Shown here: positions 18,079 to 26,372 of the stretch, piece after piece
Layout: each line of letters begins with the position of its first letter
How positions within the stretch are numbered: the stretch's first letter is position 1
Assembly: GCA_019057815.1 (NCBI GenBank)
Contig: JAHLWR010000005.1
Coordinates: 1-64,000, forward strand
Direction of reading: 5' to 3'
From: Candidatus Heimdallarchaeota archaeon
GTDB lineage: Archaea; Asgardarchaeota; Heimdallarchaeia; Heimdallarchaeales; Heimdallarchaeaceae
Length of the DNA: 64,000 nucleotides
Made by a program: the position numbers and the translations under genes
Notes under the pieces: generated by a model
Database searches by the model: none
What the model was told of the DNA's origin: nothing
The model's input: the letters and a program-made list of their open reading frames with translations, nothing else

Positions 18079-18188
18079 ATCCGTTCCTTAGTGGTTCGGG
18101 AGTTCGAATCTCCCTCCCCGCACCAGAGTCTTTTTTCATTCTCCCGTCAATCAAAAGACATTTAAACCAAATTTTTTCTTTTTCAATC

Positions 18189-18374
18189 ATGTCTAAAATA
18201 CCATATCCAAAAACAAAGTTTCTTAAGGTAAAGTGTTCTAGTTGTAATAACGTTCAAATATTATTTGATTCAGCTAAAACTATCGTAAAATGTACTGTAT
18301 GTGGTGAAGACATAGCTAGACCTCTTGGTGGAAAAGCTAAAATTTTGGGAGAAATTGTTGAAACTCTTTTATGA
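18189..18374 (+). CDS. rps27e: Ribosomal protein eS27
   Basis: 61 aa, standard size. Zinc ribbon with CSSC (about 17-20) and CTVC (about 36-39), and the family ending RPLGGKAKI. It is part of the small ribosomal subunit. It converges with the GINS gene, whose stop is 2 bp away. Confidence 0.96.
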   Translation: MSKIPYPKTKFLKVKCSSCNNVQILFDSAKTIVKCTVCGEDIARPLGGKAKILGEIVETLL

Positions 18375-18376
18375 TT

Positions 18377-18961
18377 TCACTGTTTTATTTCTTTTAAAGC
18401 TATATCTTCAGCTATATCCCTTCTAACTAAACCTATTGCGTTTTCTTTAGGTAATAAACAAACATCTTCAGGTTCAAATGGTCCATAAATATTTCCATCT
18501 AATCCAGTTATCTTTTCTTTTGTTTTCTTTACAATTCTAATAGCAACATATTCAATACTATCTCCCGCTTCATCTGAATCTTCATCCAAAATCTTACCAA
18601 TATCGGTATACGCTACATCTTTAGGAGAAAAAATTTCTTTTCTATATACACCATAAATTGCTTTCAATCTTTGGTAGAAGTTTATTTCCTCTCGAGCTAG
18701 ATTAACCTTTACTTCATCCCCACGTATCACTAATCGAATAATTTTCATAGAACGAATTTTAATTAAATCATTAACTACAAACTTTATTCGCCCTAAATGC
18801 GCCTCTAAAACAGTTTTAATAAGAGGGTTTATCTGCTCTTTGGCCTTCTTAGTCCTTTTTTTCAGATCATCTCTCATAACACTGTAAAAATCAATGTTCA
18901 TAGGCAATATTTTAGTACCGTCTCGTTCCCGTTTCCATAAATCAAAGATTTTGTCTATCAC
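18377..18961 (-). CDS. gins15: GINS complex subunit (Gins15/Gins51 type)
   Basis: 194 aa. The N-terminal helical A domain carries the family pattern YSVMRDDLKKR, then a helix with HLGRIKFVVNDLIKIRSMKI. A smaller C-terminal B domain ends PEDVCLLPKENAIGLVRRDIAE. GINS bridges MCM helicase and the replication machinery. The GTG start at 18961 has GAGG just upstream. It follows pcna at 39 bp in what looks like one minus-strand unit TFS, OB protein, PCNA, GINS. Confidence 0.88.
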   Translation of the reverse strand: MIDKIFDLWKRERDGTKILPMNIDFYSVMRDDLKKRTKKAKEQINPLIKTVLEAHLGRIKFVVNDLIKIRSMKIIRLVIRGDEVKVNLAREEINFYQRLKAIYGVYRKEIFSPKDVAYTDIGKILDEDSDEAGDSIEYVAIRIVKKTKEKITGLDGNIYGPFEPEDVCLLPKENAIGLVRRDIAEDIALKEIKQ

Positions 18962-19000
18962 TAATTACCCTCAATCTTGGTTTTAGAAAAGTAAAGCGTT

Positions 19001-19807
19001 TTAGTTACTTTCATAATCATCATAATCATCTATGACTTCGCTTTCTTCTATTCTTGGAGCTACAAAGTAGATTAAGTGTCCTTTATCTTCTATATCATAG
19101 ACTATCCGAAGAGGTTGTTCCTGGCTAAAAGATAGTTTCACAGAGTCAGAAGATCTTATTCCTTTCACGAAATTAGCTAAGAAATCAAGAGAGTACACTG
19201 ATTCTGATTCGTCCACAACATTATAAGCATCGGTTCCCATTTCTTCACTGATTGGTTCAATGTAAGTACTCATCTCCTTTGTATCACTTTCTGCGCTGAA
19301 AGTAACACCATCAGGATTAGCCTTTACTCTAAGATAATCACTTATCATCTCTGCATCCTTTATCACTTGTTGAAGAAAAGTTGCTTTAATTTCAAAATTA
19401 GCATCAAAATCTATGTGTATTGTATCAGGAATGGTCCCTTCTTCATGAATATCAATTAAAGACAAAGCAAATTCTCTTTTCTGGTTTTTCCCTAAAAATA
19501 TCACTTCAAATCTTTTTGTTTTATCATTAAGTGACATTTTTAAGTGTTCAGTTGTTTTTGCTGTTTTGAGAATAGAATTTAGTGTTTCCAAACTTAAACC
19601 AATAGAAGCTGGATCATCAACTTCATACTTGTTAAAAGCTTCTTTTTTCATAAAAAAGTCAATCATTGAAATTCTCGTCGCATCAAAAGCTTTAATTCTA
19701 ATCCCATCTTCAGAGACTTTAAAATTGCTTTCTGAAACAATTGAACTTATTACAGAACTAAGGTTAGCCATTAATTTTGCATCTTCTAATAATAAATTAA
19801 AAGTCAT
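19001..19807 (-). CDS. pcn: DNA polymerase sliding clamp PCNA
   Basis: 268 aa, slightly longer than typical because of an acidic C-terminal tail (IDDYDDYESN). The two-domain clamp pattern is clear: FNLLLEDAKLMANLSSVISSI at the start, VSEDGIRIKAFDATRISMIDF, and the interdomain region EEGTIPDTIHIDF. The C-terminal LIYFVAPRIEE precedes the tail. It forms a ring on DNA and recruits PIP-box proteins. Two such clients are plausible in this window (DUF2797 protein and uracil-DNA glycosylase). Confidence 0.96.
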   Translation of the reverse strand: MTFNLLLEDAKLMANLSSVISSIVSESNFKVSEDGIRIKAFDATRISMIDFFMKKEAFNKYEVDDPASIGLSLETLNSILKTAKTTEHLKMSLNDKTKRFEVIFLGKNQKREFALSLIDIHEEGTIPDTIHIDFDANFEIKATFLQQVIKDAEMISDYLRVKANPDGVTFSAESDTKEMSTYIEPISEEMGTDAYNVVDESESVYSLDFLANFVKGIRSSDSVKLSFSQEQPLRIVYDIEDKGHLIYFVAPRIEESEVIDDYDDYESN

Positions 19808-19921
19808 CTTAATACCCCTATTACTACATTATGATATTAATAAACAATTATATTTCCTTATAGATATTGTCTATCTTTTGTTTTTCATTTCAGTATATAA
19901 GGGAATCGTCAGAGAACTGTA

Positions 19922-20293
19922 TTACTCATTTTCCATTTGCAGATTTCGTTCTAATTCTTGAACTCTATGATATAAGTCAACTTCCACTCCAGACAAATTT
20001 TGAAGAAGAAGAGCTTTCATTGGAGGACTCTGATTTTCATCAAAAAAACCGAATACGCGAATTTGAGACCCTTCTACTATTTCTTTTACTAGCACGTCTT
20101 GAGTCTCTACACTAACTTGACCTGTCCCATCGTTTACTTCTATATTTCCCTCTGATACAGAAACAACTGTTCCTAAAATTTTATATTTACCCAGCTTCAG
20201 CTCTGAAATATTTATCTCTAAAAAGGGTCTCCTACGAAGTGGTTTCTCTTTTTTTTCATTTCCTAACTGGTTTTGAATATTTTTATCCATCAT
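19922..20293 (-). CDS. OB-fold protein, probably nucleic-acid binding (replication cluster)
   Basis: About 123 aa from ATG 20293 (a second ATG follows at 20290). After a basic, disordered start (KKEKPLRRRPF), a single OB-fold runs from about 28 to 105. It shows the strand pattern YKILGTVVSVSEGNIEVNDGTG, then a loop and GSQIRVFGFF. The end is a short coiled helix (HRVQELERNLQ). It resembles RPA32/RMI2-like one-OB proteins but the exact family is not recognised. It lies between TFS and PCNA on the same strand, which suggests a DNA replication or repair role. Confidence 0.72.
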   Translation of the reverse strand: MMDKNIQNQLGNEKKEKPLRRRPFLEINISELKLGKYKILGTVVSVSEGNIEVNDGTGQVSVETQDVLVKEIVEGSQIRVFGFFDENQSPPMKALLLQNLSGVEVDLYHRVQELERNLQMENE

Positions 20294-20381
20294 TTTTTCT
20301 ATAAACTTTCTATTTAAAATCTTTAGGGATAAGGAGATGCAAACATAAAATGAAGGAAAAATTTGACAAAAAGAGGAGTTT

Positions 20382-20738
20382 CTAATCATATTCACGCCAA
20401 GTATGGTTACATTCTGTACATTGGAAAAATCTAGTTGGTGATTCGTCGGCACTTCGCGTTTGTCTTTGCCAGAAAGCAACTTTTGTGTTTTTATCACAGT
20501 CGGAACAATACATCACACGTGTTGGTTTAGTCATATCTACTAGTCTTTCATCAATTACCTCAGATTTTATTTCCTCAATTTCATAGTCGTGTTCTATTTT
20601 TTCTTCAATTTCAAACTCAGATGAATCTTTAGCTAAATTCCTATGTTTACATCCTAGACATTCCAAGTATATTTTTGTTTCACTTGTAATTTTCTTGGCT
20701 CCCATAAGTAGTTTACCACACTTTTCGCAGAAATTCAT
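20382..20738 (-). CDS. tfs: Transcription elongation/cleavage factor TFS
   Basis: 118 aa. The N-terminal zinc ribbon (CEKCG, then CLGC) matches the RPB9-like domain. The C-terminal TFIIS-like ribbon has CSDC, then the acidic catalytic hairpin QTRSADESPTRFFQC and CNHTWREY. The Asp-Glu pair in SADES promotes RNA cleavage by backtracked polymerase. The linker is rich in Glu. It is the first gene of a unit with the OB-fold protein, PCNA and GINS; TFS next to PCNA is a known archaeal arrangement. Confidence 0.95.
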   Translation of the reverse strand: MNFCEKCGKLLMGAKKITSETKIYLECLGCKHRNLAKDSSEFEIEEKIEHDYEIEEIKSEVIDERLVDMTKPTRVMYCSDCDKNTKVAFWQRQTRSADESPTRFFQCTECNHTWREYD

Positions 20739-20879
20739 GTAAATTCACCAGTACTTTTTATGTTATAATAACTATGCTCTACAAAAAAATTTCTTTTAAA
20801 CGTAAAAAATGTTTTGTTTACGCAAATAGAACAATGTTTTTGAATCTAAGCAATAAGAGGAGTTAGAAAAGATTTATCT

Positions 20880-21428
20880 ATGGTGAAAACGTTGTCAAAG
20901 ACTTTTACCTGTGAGATGTGTGGAACAGATATATACGGAAGATCAATCGAGATCAAAATAGAGGGAGCTGTATTAGCAGTTTGTGGTAGCTGTGCTAAAC
21001 ACGGAAAAAGAGTAGATAGCAGACCAAAAAGAATTGCAAGACCAACAGTCCAAGTAAGAACTGTGAGTAAACCAAGATCACCAACTCCTCGAACCACGCA
21101 ATCAACACCATATCGAGGGTCTATGGGTGCTGGCACAGGAGAACTTGTATCAGATTATACTGAAAGAATAAGATTAGCAAGACAAAAAATGAAACTTACG
21201 CAAAAAGAAGTATCAATTCAAACGAAAATATCTACAGCAGAACTTCAAAGCATTGAAATTGGGAAAATGCGTCCGACCGATGACATAAGAAAAAGGATAG
21301 AGAAGTTCTTCAATATAAAATTAACTGAAGAAATTGTGCGTCCTAGTGCTCAAGAAATGAAAAAGGGAACGCATATACAAACTCTTGGTGATATTGTAGT
21401 AATCAAAAAGAAGAGTGAAGAAAAATAA
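20880..21428 (+). CDS. mbf1: Multiprotein bridging factor 1 homologue
   Basis: 182 aa. An N-terminal zinc ribbon (CEMCG near 13, CGSCAKHG near 37) is followed by a basic, Pro/Thr-rich linker and a Cro/C1-type HTH (about 93-147). The HTH contains IRLARQKMKLTQKEVSIQTKIS and AELQSIEIGKMRPTDD. Ends with a strand ILGDIVVIKKK-like tail. Archaeal MBF1 is linked to ribosomes and translation rather than promoter bridging. It stands alone, divergent from the tfs unit. Confidence 0.92.
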   Translation: MVKTLSKTFTCEMCGTDIYGRSIEIKIEGAVLAVCGSCAKHGKRVDSRPKRIARPTVQVRTVSKPRSPTPRTTQSTPYRGSMGAGTGELVSDYTERIRLARQKMKLTQKEVSIQTKISTAELQSIEIGKMRPTDDIRKRIEKFFNIKLTEEIVRPSAQEMKKGTHIQTLGDIVVIKKKSEEK

Positions 21429-21443
21429 TAGCCTTTCACTTTC

Positions 21444-21656
21444 TTATATAGAAACAACATTCAATTTTGATGAAAGTTCACTTATCAGCTTCTCTGCTTC
21501 ATTTAATGGCAATTTTATTGTGAAGAGAGTTTTCTTGGTTCTAAATTTGAGCTTAATCTTATCTTTACTACGCTTTGTGATAAGCTCACCACTTTGTTCA
21601 ATTGTGAGTTTTATAATTTTATCTAATTGGTCTTGTGACGTTATTTCAATTGGCAT
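21444..21656 (-). CDS. rpl38e: Ribosomal protein eL38
   Basis: 70 aa. It aligns along its length with eukaryotic and archaeal eL38: MPIEITSQDQLDKII at the start, KDKIKLKFRTKKTLFTIKL (compare KDNVKFKVRCSRYLYTL), and NEAEKLISELSSKLNV (compare KEKAEKLKQSLPPGLAV). eL38 is a small-genome-distribution large-subunit protein, found in only some archaea. It is a monocistronic minus-strand gene converging with mbf1. Confidence 0.8.
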   Translation of the reverse strand: MPIEITSQDQLDKIIKLTIEQSGELITKRSKDKIKLKFRTKKTLFTIKLPLNEAEKLISELSSKLNVVSI

Positions 21657-21761
21657 TTACAGTCGTAGTTGCCTTCTTGATTTTTCTTAAAAACGTTTTG
21701 TTTCGAGGTTTAATTTTCTCAAACAAAAACGTCTTAAGAGTAAAAGTTACTTGTCAAACCG

Positions 21762-22295
21762 ATGAATGAAATTGGAATTCCTTCTGAAGAAGAATGTTTA
21801 GCTATCCTTAGAAAATATTCCACTCCATCTATTGTTGTTGAACATTGTATATTTGTAAAAAAGATAGCAGAGAAAATCTGTCAAAATATGACTTCAATAA
21901 ACATAGAACTTATTATTGCTGGAGCCCTTTTACATGATATTGGTAGATCTGTAACTCATTCTATCCAACATGGAGTTGAAGGAGTGAAAATTCTTCAAGA
22001 AGAAAGTATGTCAACAAAGATTATTTCCATAGTAAAAAATCATATTGGTACGGGAATTGATAGAATTGAAGCTGAAAAACTTGGACTCCCTCCAGATGAT
22101 TATATCCCTAAGACTTCAGAAGAAATTATAGTTTCTTATGCAGACAACCTCGTTTGTGGCAATTATAAGCGCTCATTCAATGAAACACTAAAGCACTTTA
22201 TACATAAATTTGGAGAAGAGTCTACAGTTGTTCATCGTTTTTACAAACAGAAAGAGTTTATTAATAAATTATCGAAGACAAAGATAACAAAATAA
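21762..22295 (+). CDS. HD-domain phosphohydrolase (HDIG type)
   Basis: 177 aa. Metal ligands of an HD domain are visible: an early VVEHCIFVKKIA His, LLHDIGRS (HD pair), HSIQHGVEG, VKNHIG, and VSYADNL Asp. The pattern matches a widespread archaeal HDIG family of unknown substrate, possibly nucleotides. It converges with the PAN gene. Confidence 0.8.
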   Translation: MNEIGIPSEEECLAILRKYSTPSIVVEHCIFVKKIAEKICQNMTSINIELIIAGALLHDIGRSVTHSIQHGVEGVKILQEESMSTKIISIVKNHIGTGIDRIEAEKLGLPPDDYIPKTSEEIIVSYADNLVCGNYKRSFNETLKHFIHKFGEESTVVHRFYKQKEFINKLSKTKITK

Positions 22296-22315
22296 TTATA
22301 TCAAAAAAATTGAGG

Positions 22316-23518
22316 TTAAATAAAACCTGTTGTATTGCGACCTGCCGTTTCTTTCTCGCTAGTTATCTTTTTAATAGCGTCAAGGAAATCTTCATTTATT
22401 ACATGATCTCTATTTGCCCTGATTGCAAACATGCCTGCTTCTGTACAGACGTTTTTAATATCTGCACCAGTTGCTCCTTCTGTCATCAGAGTCAAGTAAT
22501 CAAGGTCAAGACCGCCAGACAAGCTCATACTGTCTAGATGTATATTAAAGATATCTCTACGACTCTCTGATGTAGGCATTGGGATTTCAATAATCCTATC
22601 AAATCTTCCAGGACGAAGCAAAGCTGGATCTAAGATGTCAATCCTATTTGTAGCAGCAATAACTTTTACATCTCCTCTTTGATCAAAACCATCAAGCTCT
22701 GATAATAATTGCATCAATGTTCTTTGTACTTCGCGATCACCACTTGTCGCAAGATCAAGTCTTCTACTACCAATAGCATCTAGTTCATCAATAAAAAGAA
22801 TGCTTGGAGAATTTTGTCGTGCAAATTCAAAAATTTCCCTTACTAATCTTGCACCTTCACCAATGAATTTTTGAACTAGTTCGCTCCCGATTAGCCTAAT
22901 AAATACAGCTTCAGTCTCATGAGCAACTGCTTTTGCTAAAAGTGTTTTTCCAGTTCCAGGAGCTCCATGAAGCAATACACCGTTTGGTGGTTCAATACCT
23001 ATTTTTTCAAAAAGTTCAGGTTTTAACAGAGGGAGTTCAACTGTTTCTTGTATCTCTTGAATTTGTTGTTTTAAACCCCCAATGTCAATGTATTTTTCTA
23101 GTGGTTTTTCAATAAGCTCCATCTTTTGAACCGCAGGATCTTGCGATGGAGGAAGTGCTCTCACAATTGCAAACGTTCTTTGATTTAGAGAAACTCGAGT
23201 ATCAGGTTTCAACTCAGAAATGTCAACTTGTCGTGAGATAGTTACAATAAGATTTGGACCAGTTGTACTACGTACGATAGCAGTCTTATCATTAAGAGTC
23301 TCAACAACATATCCCATAAACAAAGGAGGAGTCCTTAAACGTTCGATTTCTGCTTTTAGGTTGTTAACTTCCCTTTGAAGTCGCAATCTTTCGCTTTCTA
23401 CCATTTGTTTCTCGGTTTCAAGTTGCCTTGCTTGCCTCTCAAGATGATGAGCATAAGAAATCAAGTATGCCGGATCATTTGTATCCGGTTCAAGACGGTC
23501 TTTTGACAGTTTAAACAC
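22316..23518 (-). CDS. pan: Proteasome-activating nucleotidase PAN
   Basis: 400 aa AAA+ unfoldase that feeds the 20S proteasome. An N-terminal coiled coil (about 15-62), an OB domain (about 68-125), and the AAA module follow: Walker A GAPGTGKT (about 190), Walker B ILFIDELDAIGSRR, and LLRPGRFDRIIEIP. The start is GTG 23518. The C-terminus ends TTGFI, so the usual Hydrophobic-Tyr-X docking motif is not present in its normal form. It is divergent from trm56 across a short region with a TATA-like box. Confidence 0.95.
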   Translation of the reverse strand: MFKLSKDRLEPDTNDPAYLISYAHHLERQARQLETEKQMVESERLRLQREVNNLKAEIERLRTPPLFMGYVVETLNDKTAIVRSTTGPNLIVTISRQVDISELKPDTRVSLNQRTFAIVRALPPSQDPAVQKMELIEKPLEKYIDIGGLKQQIQEIQETVELPLLKPELFEKIGIEPPNGVLLHGAPGTGKTLLAKAVAHETEAVFIRLIGSELVQKFIGEGARLVREIFEFARQNSPSILFIDELDAIGSRRLDLATSGDREVQRTLMQLLSELDGFDQRGDVKVIAATNRIDILDPALLRPGRFDRIIEIPMPTSESRRDIFNIHLDSMSLSGGLDLDYLTLMTEGATGADIKNVCTEAGMFAIRANRDHVINEDFLDAIKKITSEKETAGRNTTGFI

Positions 23519-23539
23519 CCTTTCCTTTCTTAGTATTTT

Positions 23540-23570
23540 TAGGGTTAAAGTATATAAAAGAGTTTATATT
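23540..23570 (+). promoter_or_regulatory. Promoter box of trm56 in the PAN/Trm56 divergent region
   Basis: A TATA-like AGTATATAAAAGAG segment at about 23549-23562 lies roughly 90 bp before the preferred trm56 start. It also lies about 35 bp from the PAN start codon on the opposite strand. Confidence 0.45.
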
Positions 23571-23648
23571 TCCAACTTGCTTGTTCGAAACCAAAGAAAA
23601 AAAGTGCGAACGCCAACTTTAAGAGCCCACATTTGGTTTTTACGTTGT

Positions 23649-24194
23649 ATGATGATTGCAGTTCTAAGATTGTCACATCGAAACATTCGTGATAAGAGAA
23701 TATCGACACATTTAGCACTAACAGCTAGAACATTTGGAGCCGAGGCTTTCCATTACACAGGAGAACACGATTCCCACGTAGAAGAGAGTGTTACCAAGAT
23801 TCTACAAGAGTGGGGAGGAAAACTTGAAGTTAATCACATTAAGAGTTACAAGAAAGTAATAAAAGATTGGCAAGCTAGGGGGGGGATTGTTGTCCATCTT
23901 ACAATGTATGGAATAGAACTTTCAGACTCTATTAAAGATTTAAAATTGAGAATAAAGGAACATTTACTTGTAATTATCGGAGGAGTTAAGGTACCAGGAG
24001 AAATTTTCAGATTAGCAGATTACAATATAGCAATTGGTAATCAACCTCATAGTGAAGTAGCTGCTTTAGCTGTCTTTCTTGATAAAATAACAGAAGGTCG
24101 AGCAAGAACCAGAAACTATTCAAATGCAAAAATTAAGATACAACCCTCTGAGAGGTTGAAAATAGTTGACATAGTTCAAAGGAATGAAATCTAA
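23649..24194 (+). CDS. trm56: tRNA (cytidine(56)-2'-O)-methyltransferase
   Basis: About 181 aa from ATG 23649, the family's usual length; an open frame further upstream has only a TTG. SPOUT-type signatures: VLRLSHRNIRDKRISTHLALTAR at the start, GGIVVHLTMYG in the middle, and ADYNIAIGNQPHSEVAALAVFLD near the end, which forms the SAM knot. It 2'-O-methylates C56 in the T loop of archaeal tRNAs. The stop codon abuts the ATG of the next gene. Confidence 0.9.
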   Translation: MMIAVLRLSHRNIRDKRISTHLALTARTFGAEAFHYTGEHDSHVEESVTKILQEWGGKLEVNHIKSYKKVIKDWQARGGIVVHLTMYGIELSDSIKDLKLRIKEHLLVIIGGVKVPGEIFRLADYNIAIGNQPHSEVAALAVFLDKITEGRARTRNYSNAKIKIQPSERLKIVDIVQRNEI

Positions 24195-24974
24195 ATGATT
24201 GAACTTAAAATATTAGAAAAAACATACATTGTAGCGATGTATAGTTCCGTTAAATCGCTGAGATTCTTACTTGAAAAAGAATTGGAGCAACTAGATATAA
24301 AAATACTCAACATTGATTTTGAGAAAGATAGATATGCACTGATAAAATTTGAGGGCCCAGATGAAACTTTTGCTAAAAACTATTTGATTGAAAGGCATGG
24401 AACTCAAAGAAATATAGAGGAGATTGAGATTGGAGACAAGGTCTTTGGAAGATTTATAGATGTAGGAAAAGTAAACTTTGGTTTTTTCGTAGATATTGGT
24501 ATTGAGACATCAACCAAGGGCATTGAGGCGTTATATCCTCTATTTGAAATAAGAAATCAATTGGTTCAAGGCAAAGGAATAGCTCTTCAGAAGATTGCAA
24601 AAGCTTATGGGATAGTAGAAAATTTACCAATGTTCTTTGAAATAACAAAAAAGCAAATAATAGGGAGCAAAATATGGGTAAAACTTTCTGAAGAATCATT
24701 ACAATGGTTGGAGAGTCCTATTAAGGAAAAGAAGGAAACCCTTATTGTGTGTGGATCTAGTAGAAGAGCAATCAAGCAAGCACTTATAAAAACTGGACAT
24801 TTTGAAGATATTGAAGAAATAGACCAATGTGGGTTACTTGAGTATAGGTTAATTTGCAAAGAAGGAACTAGAGCTGATGGAATCATACCTGAAATAGGTG
24901 GTTTTCTTGGAAGAGCAAAAATTGGAGCCCAAATACCAAAACGTGTAAAAAACCTATTTCAAGATAAAAAATAA
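24195..24974 (+). CDS. Conserved archaeal protein, possibly DUF2110 family
   Basis: 259 aa. The middle (about 80-125) has an S1/OB-like pattern (IGDKVFGRFIDVGKVNFGFFVDIG). The C-terminal part has two alpha/beta segments (TLIVCGSSRRAIKQALIKTGHF and IGAQIPKRVKNLF). Its start touches the trm56 stop with no gap, so the two are translated together. The OB-like core and the trm56 linkage suggest RNA binding. The DUF2110 name is from memory of the pattern and is not certain. Confidence 0.6.
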   Translation: MIELKILEKTYIVAMYSSVKSLRFLLEKELEQLDIKILNIDFEKDRYALIKFEGPDETFAKNYLIERHGTQRNIEEIEIGDKVFGRFIDVGKVNFGFFVDIGIETSTKGIEALYPLFEIRNQLVQGKGIALQKIAKAYGIVENLPMFFEITKKQIIGSKIWVKLSEESLQWLESPIKEKKETLIVCGSSRRAIKQALIKTGHFEDIEEIDQCGLLEYRLICKEGTRADGIIPEIGGFLGRAKIGAQIPKRVKNLFQDKK

Positions 24975-25007
24975 AAAAGAAATATTATATAAATTGAGTC
25001 GATTTCC

Positions 25008-26102
25008 ATGCAAATCATAACTCCTACTCTTTTAGTTGATAAGGAAAAAGTACTAGCAAATATTGAGAAAATGGTGAACAAGGCTAACAAAAACGGGATT
25101 AGATTACGACCCCATTTTAAAACCCACCAATCAGTTGAAATTGGGAACTGGTTTAGAAAATTTAACATCGAGGCAATCACAGTTTCTTCTGTAAGAATGG
25201 CTCAATGTTTCGCAAAAGCTGGTTGGAAAGACATCACAATCGCGTTTCCAGTAAACATCTTAGAGATAAATGAAATAAATAAGATCGCTAAAGGTATAAC
25301 TCTTAACATTCTTGTTGACTCACTTGAAGTCGTAAACTTTTTACATGAAAATCTAGAAACGAAAGTAAACGCTTGGATTAAAATTGATGTTGGTTATCAT
25401 AGAGCTGGCATTTCATGGGAGGATTTTGATGAAGTTTTGGAGCTGGCAGAAGAGATAAAGAAATCTAGGTATCTCTCACATGTTGGCATTTTAACTCACG
25501 CTGGTCACTCATATAAAGCAGTATCAAAAGAAGAAATTCTAGCTATTCATAACGATTCAGTGGAAAAAATGGAAAAAGTAAAGGATATTCTTACCAAAAA
25601 AGGTTTTAATGTTGAAATCTCTGTTGGTGATACACCTACTGCAAGTGTAGTGGAAGAATTCCCCGGAGTAGACGAAATTAGACCAGGGAATTTTGTTTTT
25701 TATGACTTAAAACAATTACAAGCAGGTTCATGTACAGAAGAAGATATTGCCATTAGACTTGCGTGTCCTGTTGTAGCAAAATGTGAATCTAGGAGTGAAA
25801 TACTTGTTGTAGGGGGGTCAGTGCATCTCTCAAGAGATTTCATTATTGACAAAGAAGGAAATACAATATTTGGCTATGTTTCCAGACAATTAGAGAAGGG
25901 TTGGGGAGAAAAAATACAAGATACTTACGTTTCATCTTTAAGTCAAGAGCACGGGACTATTAAAGTATCACGAGAATTTTTTAATGAAGTAGACATTGGG
26001 GATATCGTTCTTATTATCCCACCTCACGCGTGCATGACCACTTTTTCTATGAGAAAGTTAAAGCTGACTACAGGAGAAGACATACACGCAAGGTGTGTAT
26101 AG
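25008..26102 (+). CDS. D-threonine aldolase / D-serine dehydratase-like PLP enzyme
   Basis: 364 aa, fold-type III (alanine racemase-like). The PLP lysine is in RPHFKTHQS (about residue 39). Other family marks are IKIDVGYHRAGI, the HAGHSY loop, SVGDTPTAS (phosphate binding), RPGNFVFYD, and the C-terminal metal-binding SLSQEHG and IPPHACMT (His and Cys). Members cleave D-threonine or dehydrate D-serine; the choice cannot be made here. Confidence 0.85.
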   Translation: MQIITPTLLVDKEKVLANIEKMVNKANKNGIRLRPHFKTHQSVEIGNWFRKFNIEAITVSSVRMAQCFAKAGWKDITIAFPVNILEINEINKIAKGITLNILVDSLEVVNFLHENLETKVNAWIKIDVGYHRAGISWEDFDEVLELAEEIKKSRYLSHVGILTHAGHSYKAVSKEEILAIHNDSVEKMEKVKDILTKKGFNVEISVGDTPTASVVEEFPGVDEIRPGNFVFYDLKQLQAGSCTEEDIAIRLACPVVAKCESRSEILVVGGSVHLSRDFIIDKEGNTIFGYVSRQLEKGWGEKIQDTYVSSLSQEHGTIKVSREFFNEVDIGDIVLIIPPHACMTTFSMRKLKLTTGEDIHARCV

Positions 26103-26360
26103 TATTGAAAGCTGAAATCAACAGAGAGAATGAAATTGGAAGCAACGATAGCATTAACGGTTATAGGGAGGTTAGGGAAACCTACAAACAGCAGGGACTA
26201 TCTAATTTATCAGAAAGTATAACAAAAAGAGATTTTGAGTAGCTAAAAGAAGATGGGAAAATAGTAGACTTTTTTATTGAAAATTATTTGGGAGAGAAAG
26301 GAGTGGAAATAAATAAATTCAAAGATATTGAGAAAGTGAGAGAGTTCTTAGATGAAGAAT
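26103..26360 (+). pseudogene. Possible decayed small gene with an in-frame TAG
   Basis: One reading frame carries protein-like text (REVRETYKQQG, SESITKRDFE), a TAG at 26240-26242, then more protein-like text (LKEDGKIVDFFIENYLG, KFKDIEKVREFLDEE) to TAA near 26360. Another frame has MKLEATIALTVIGRLGKPT and then stops at about 26222. This pattern fits a broken short gene with a frameshift and a stop. The family is not recognised. Confidence 0.35.
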
Positions 26361-26372
26361 AAAAAGAAATTT

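Larger units (their letters stand above)
17973..18125 (+). tRNA. tRNA-Leu (CAA) with two predicted introns
   Basis: Acceptor GCGGGGA/TCCCCGC, T arm GGGAG-TTCGAAT-CTCCC, discriminator A and encoded CCA. The tRNA becomes a normal class II tRNA-Leu of about 85 nt only if two inserts are removed: 17995-18025 in the D loop and 18042-18078 after position 37. The anticodon stem is then ACGGG/TCCGT around CTCAAGA (anticodon CAA), and the D stem is ATC/GAT. Boundaries can shift by one or two bases. Confidence 0.85.

Noticed and set aside
17876-18190. A 104-codon minus-strand frame across tRNA-Leu
   Set aside because: It is antisense to the tRNA and its introns and has no protein signature.
26240-26242. 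Pyrrolysine at the in-frame TAG
   Set aside because: No family with Pyl and no Pyl machinery is visible; a frameshift upstream in the same region fits decay better.
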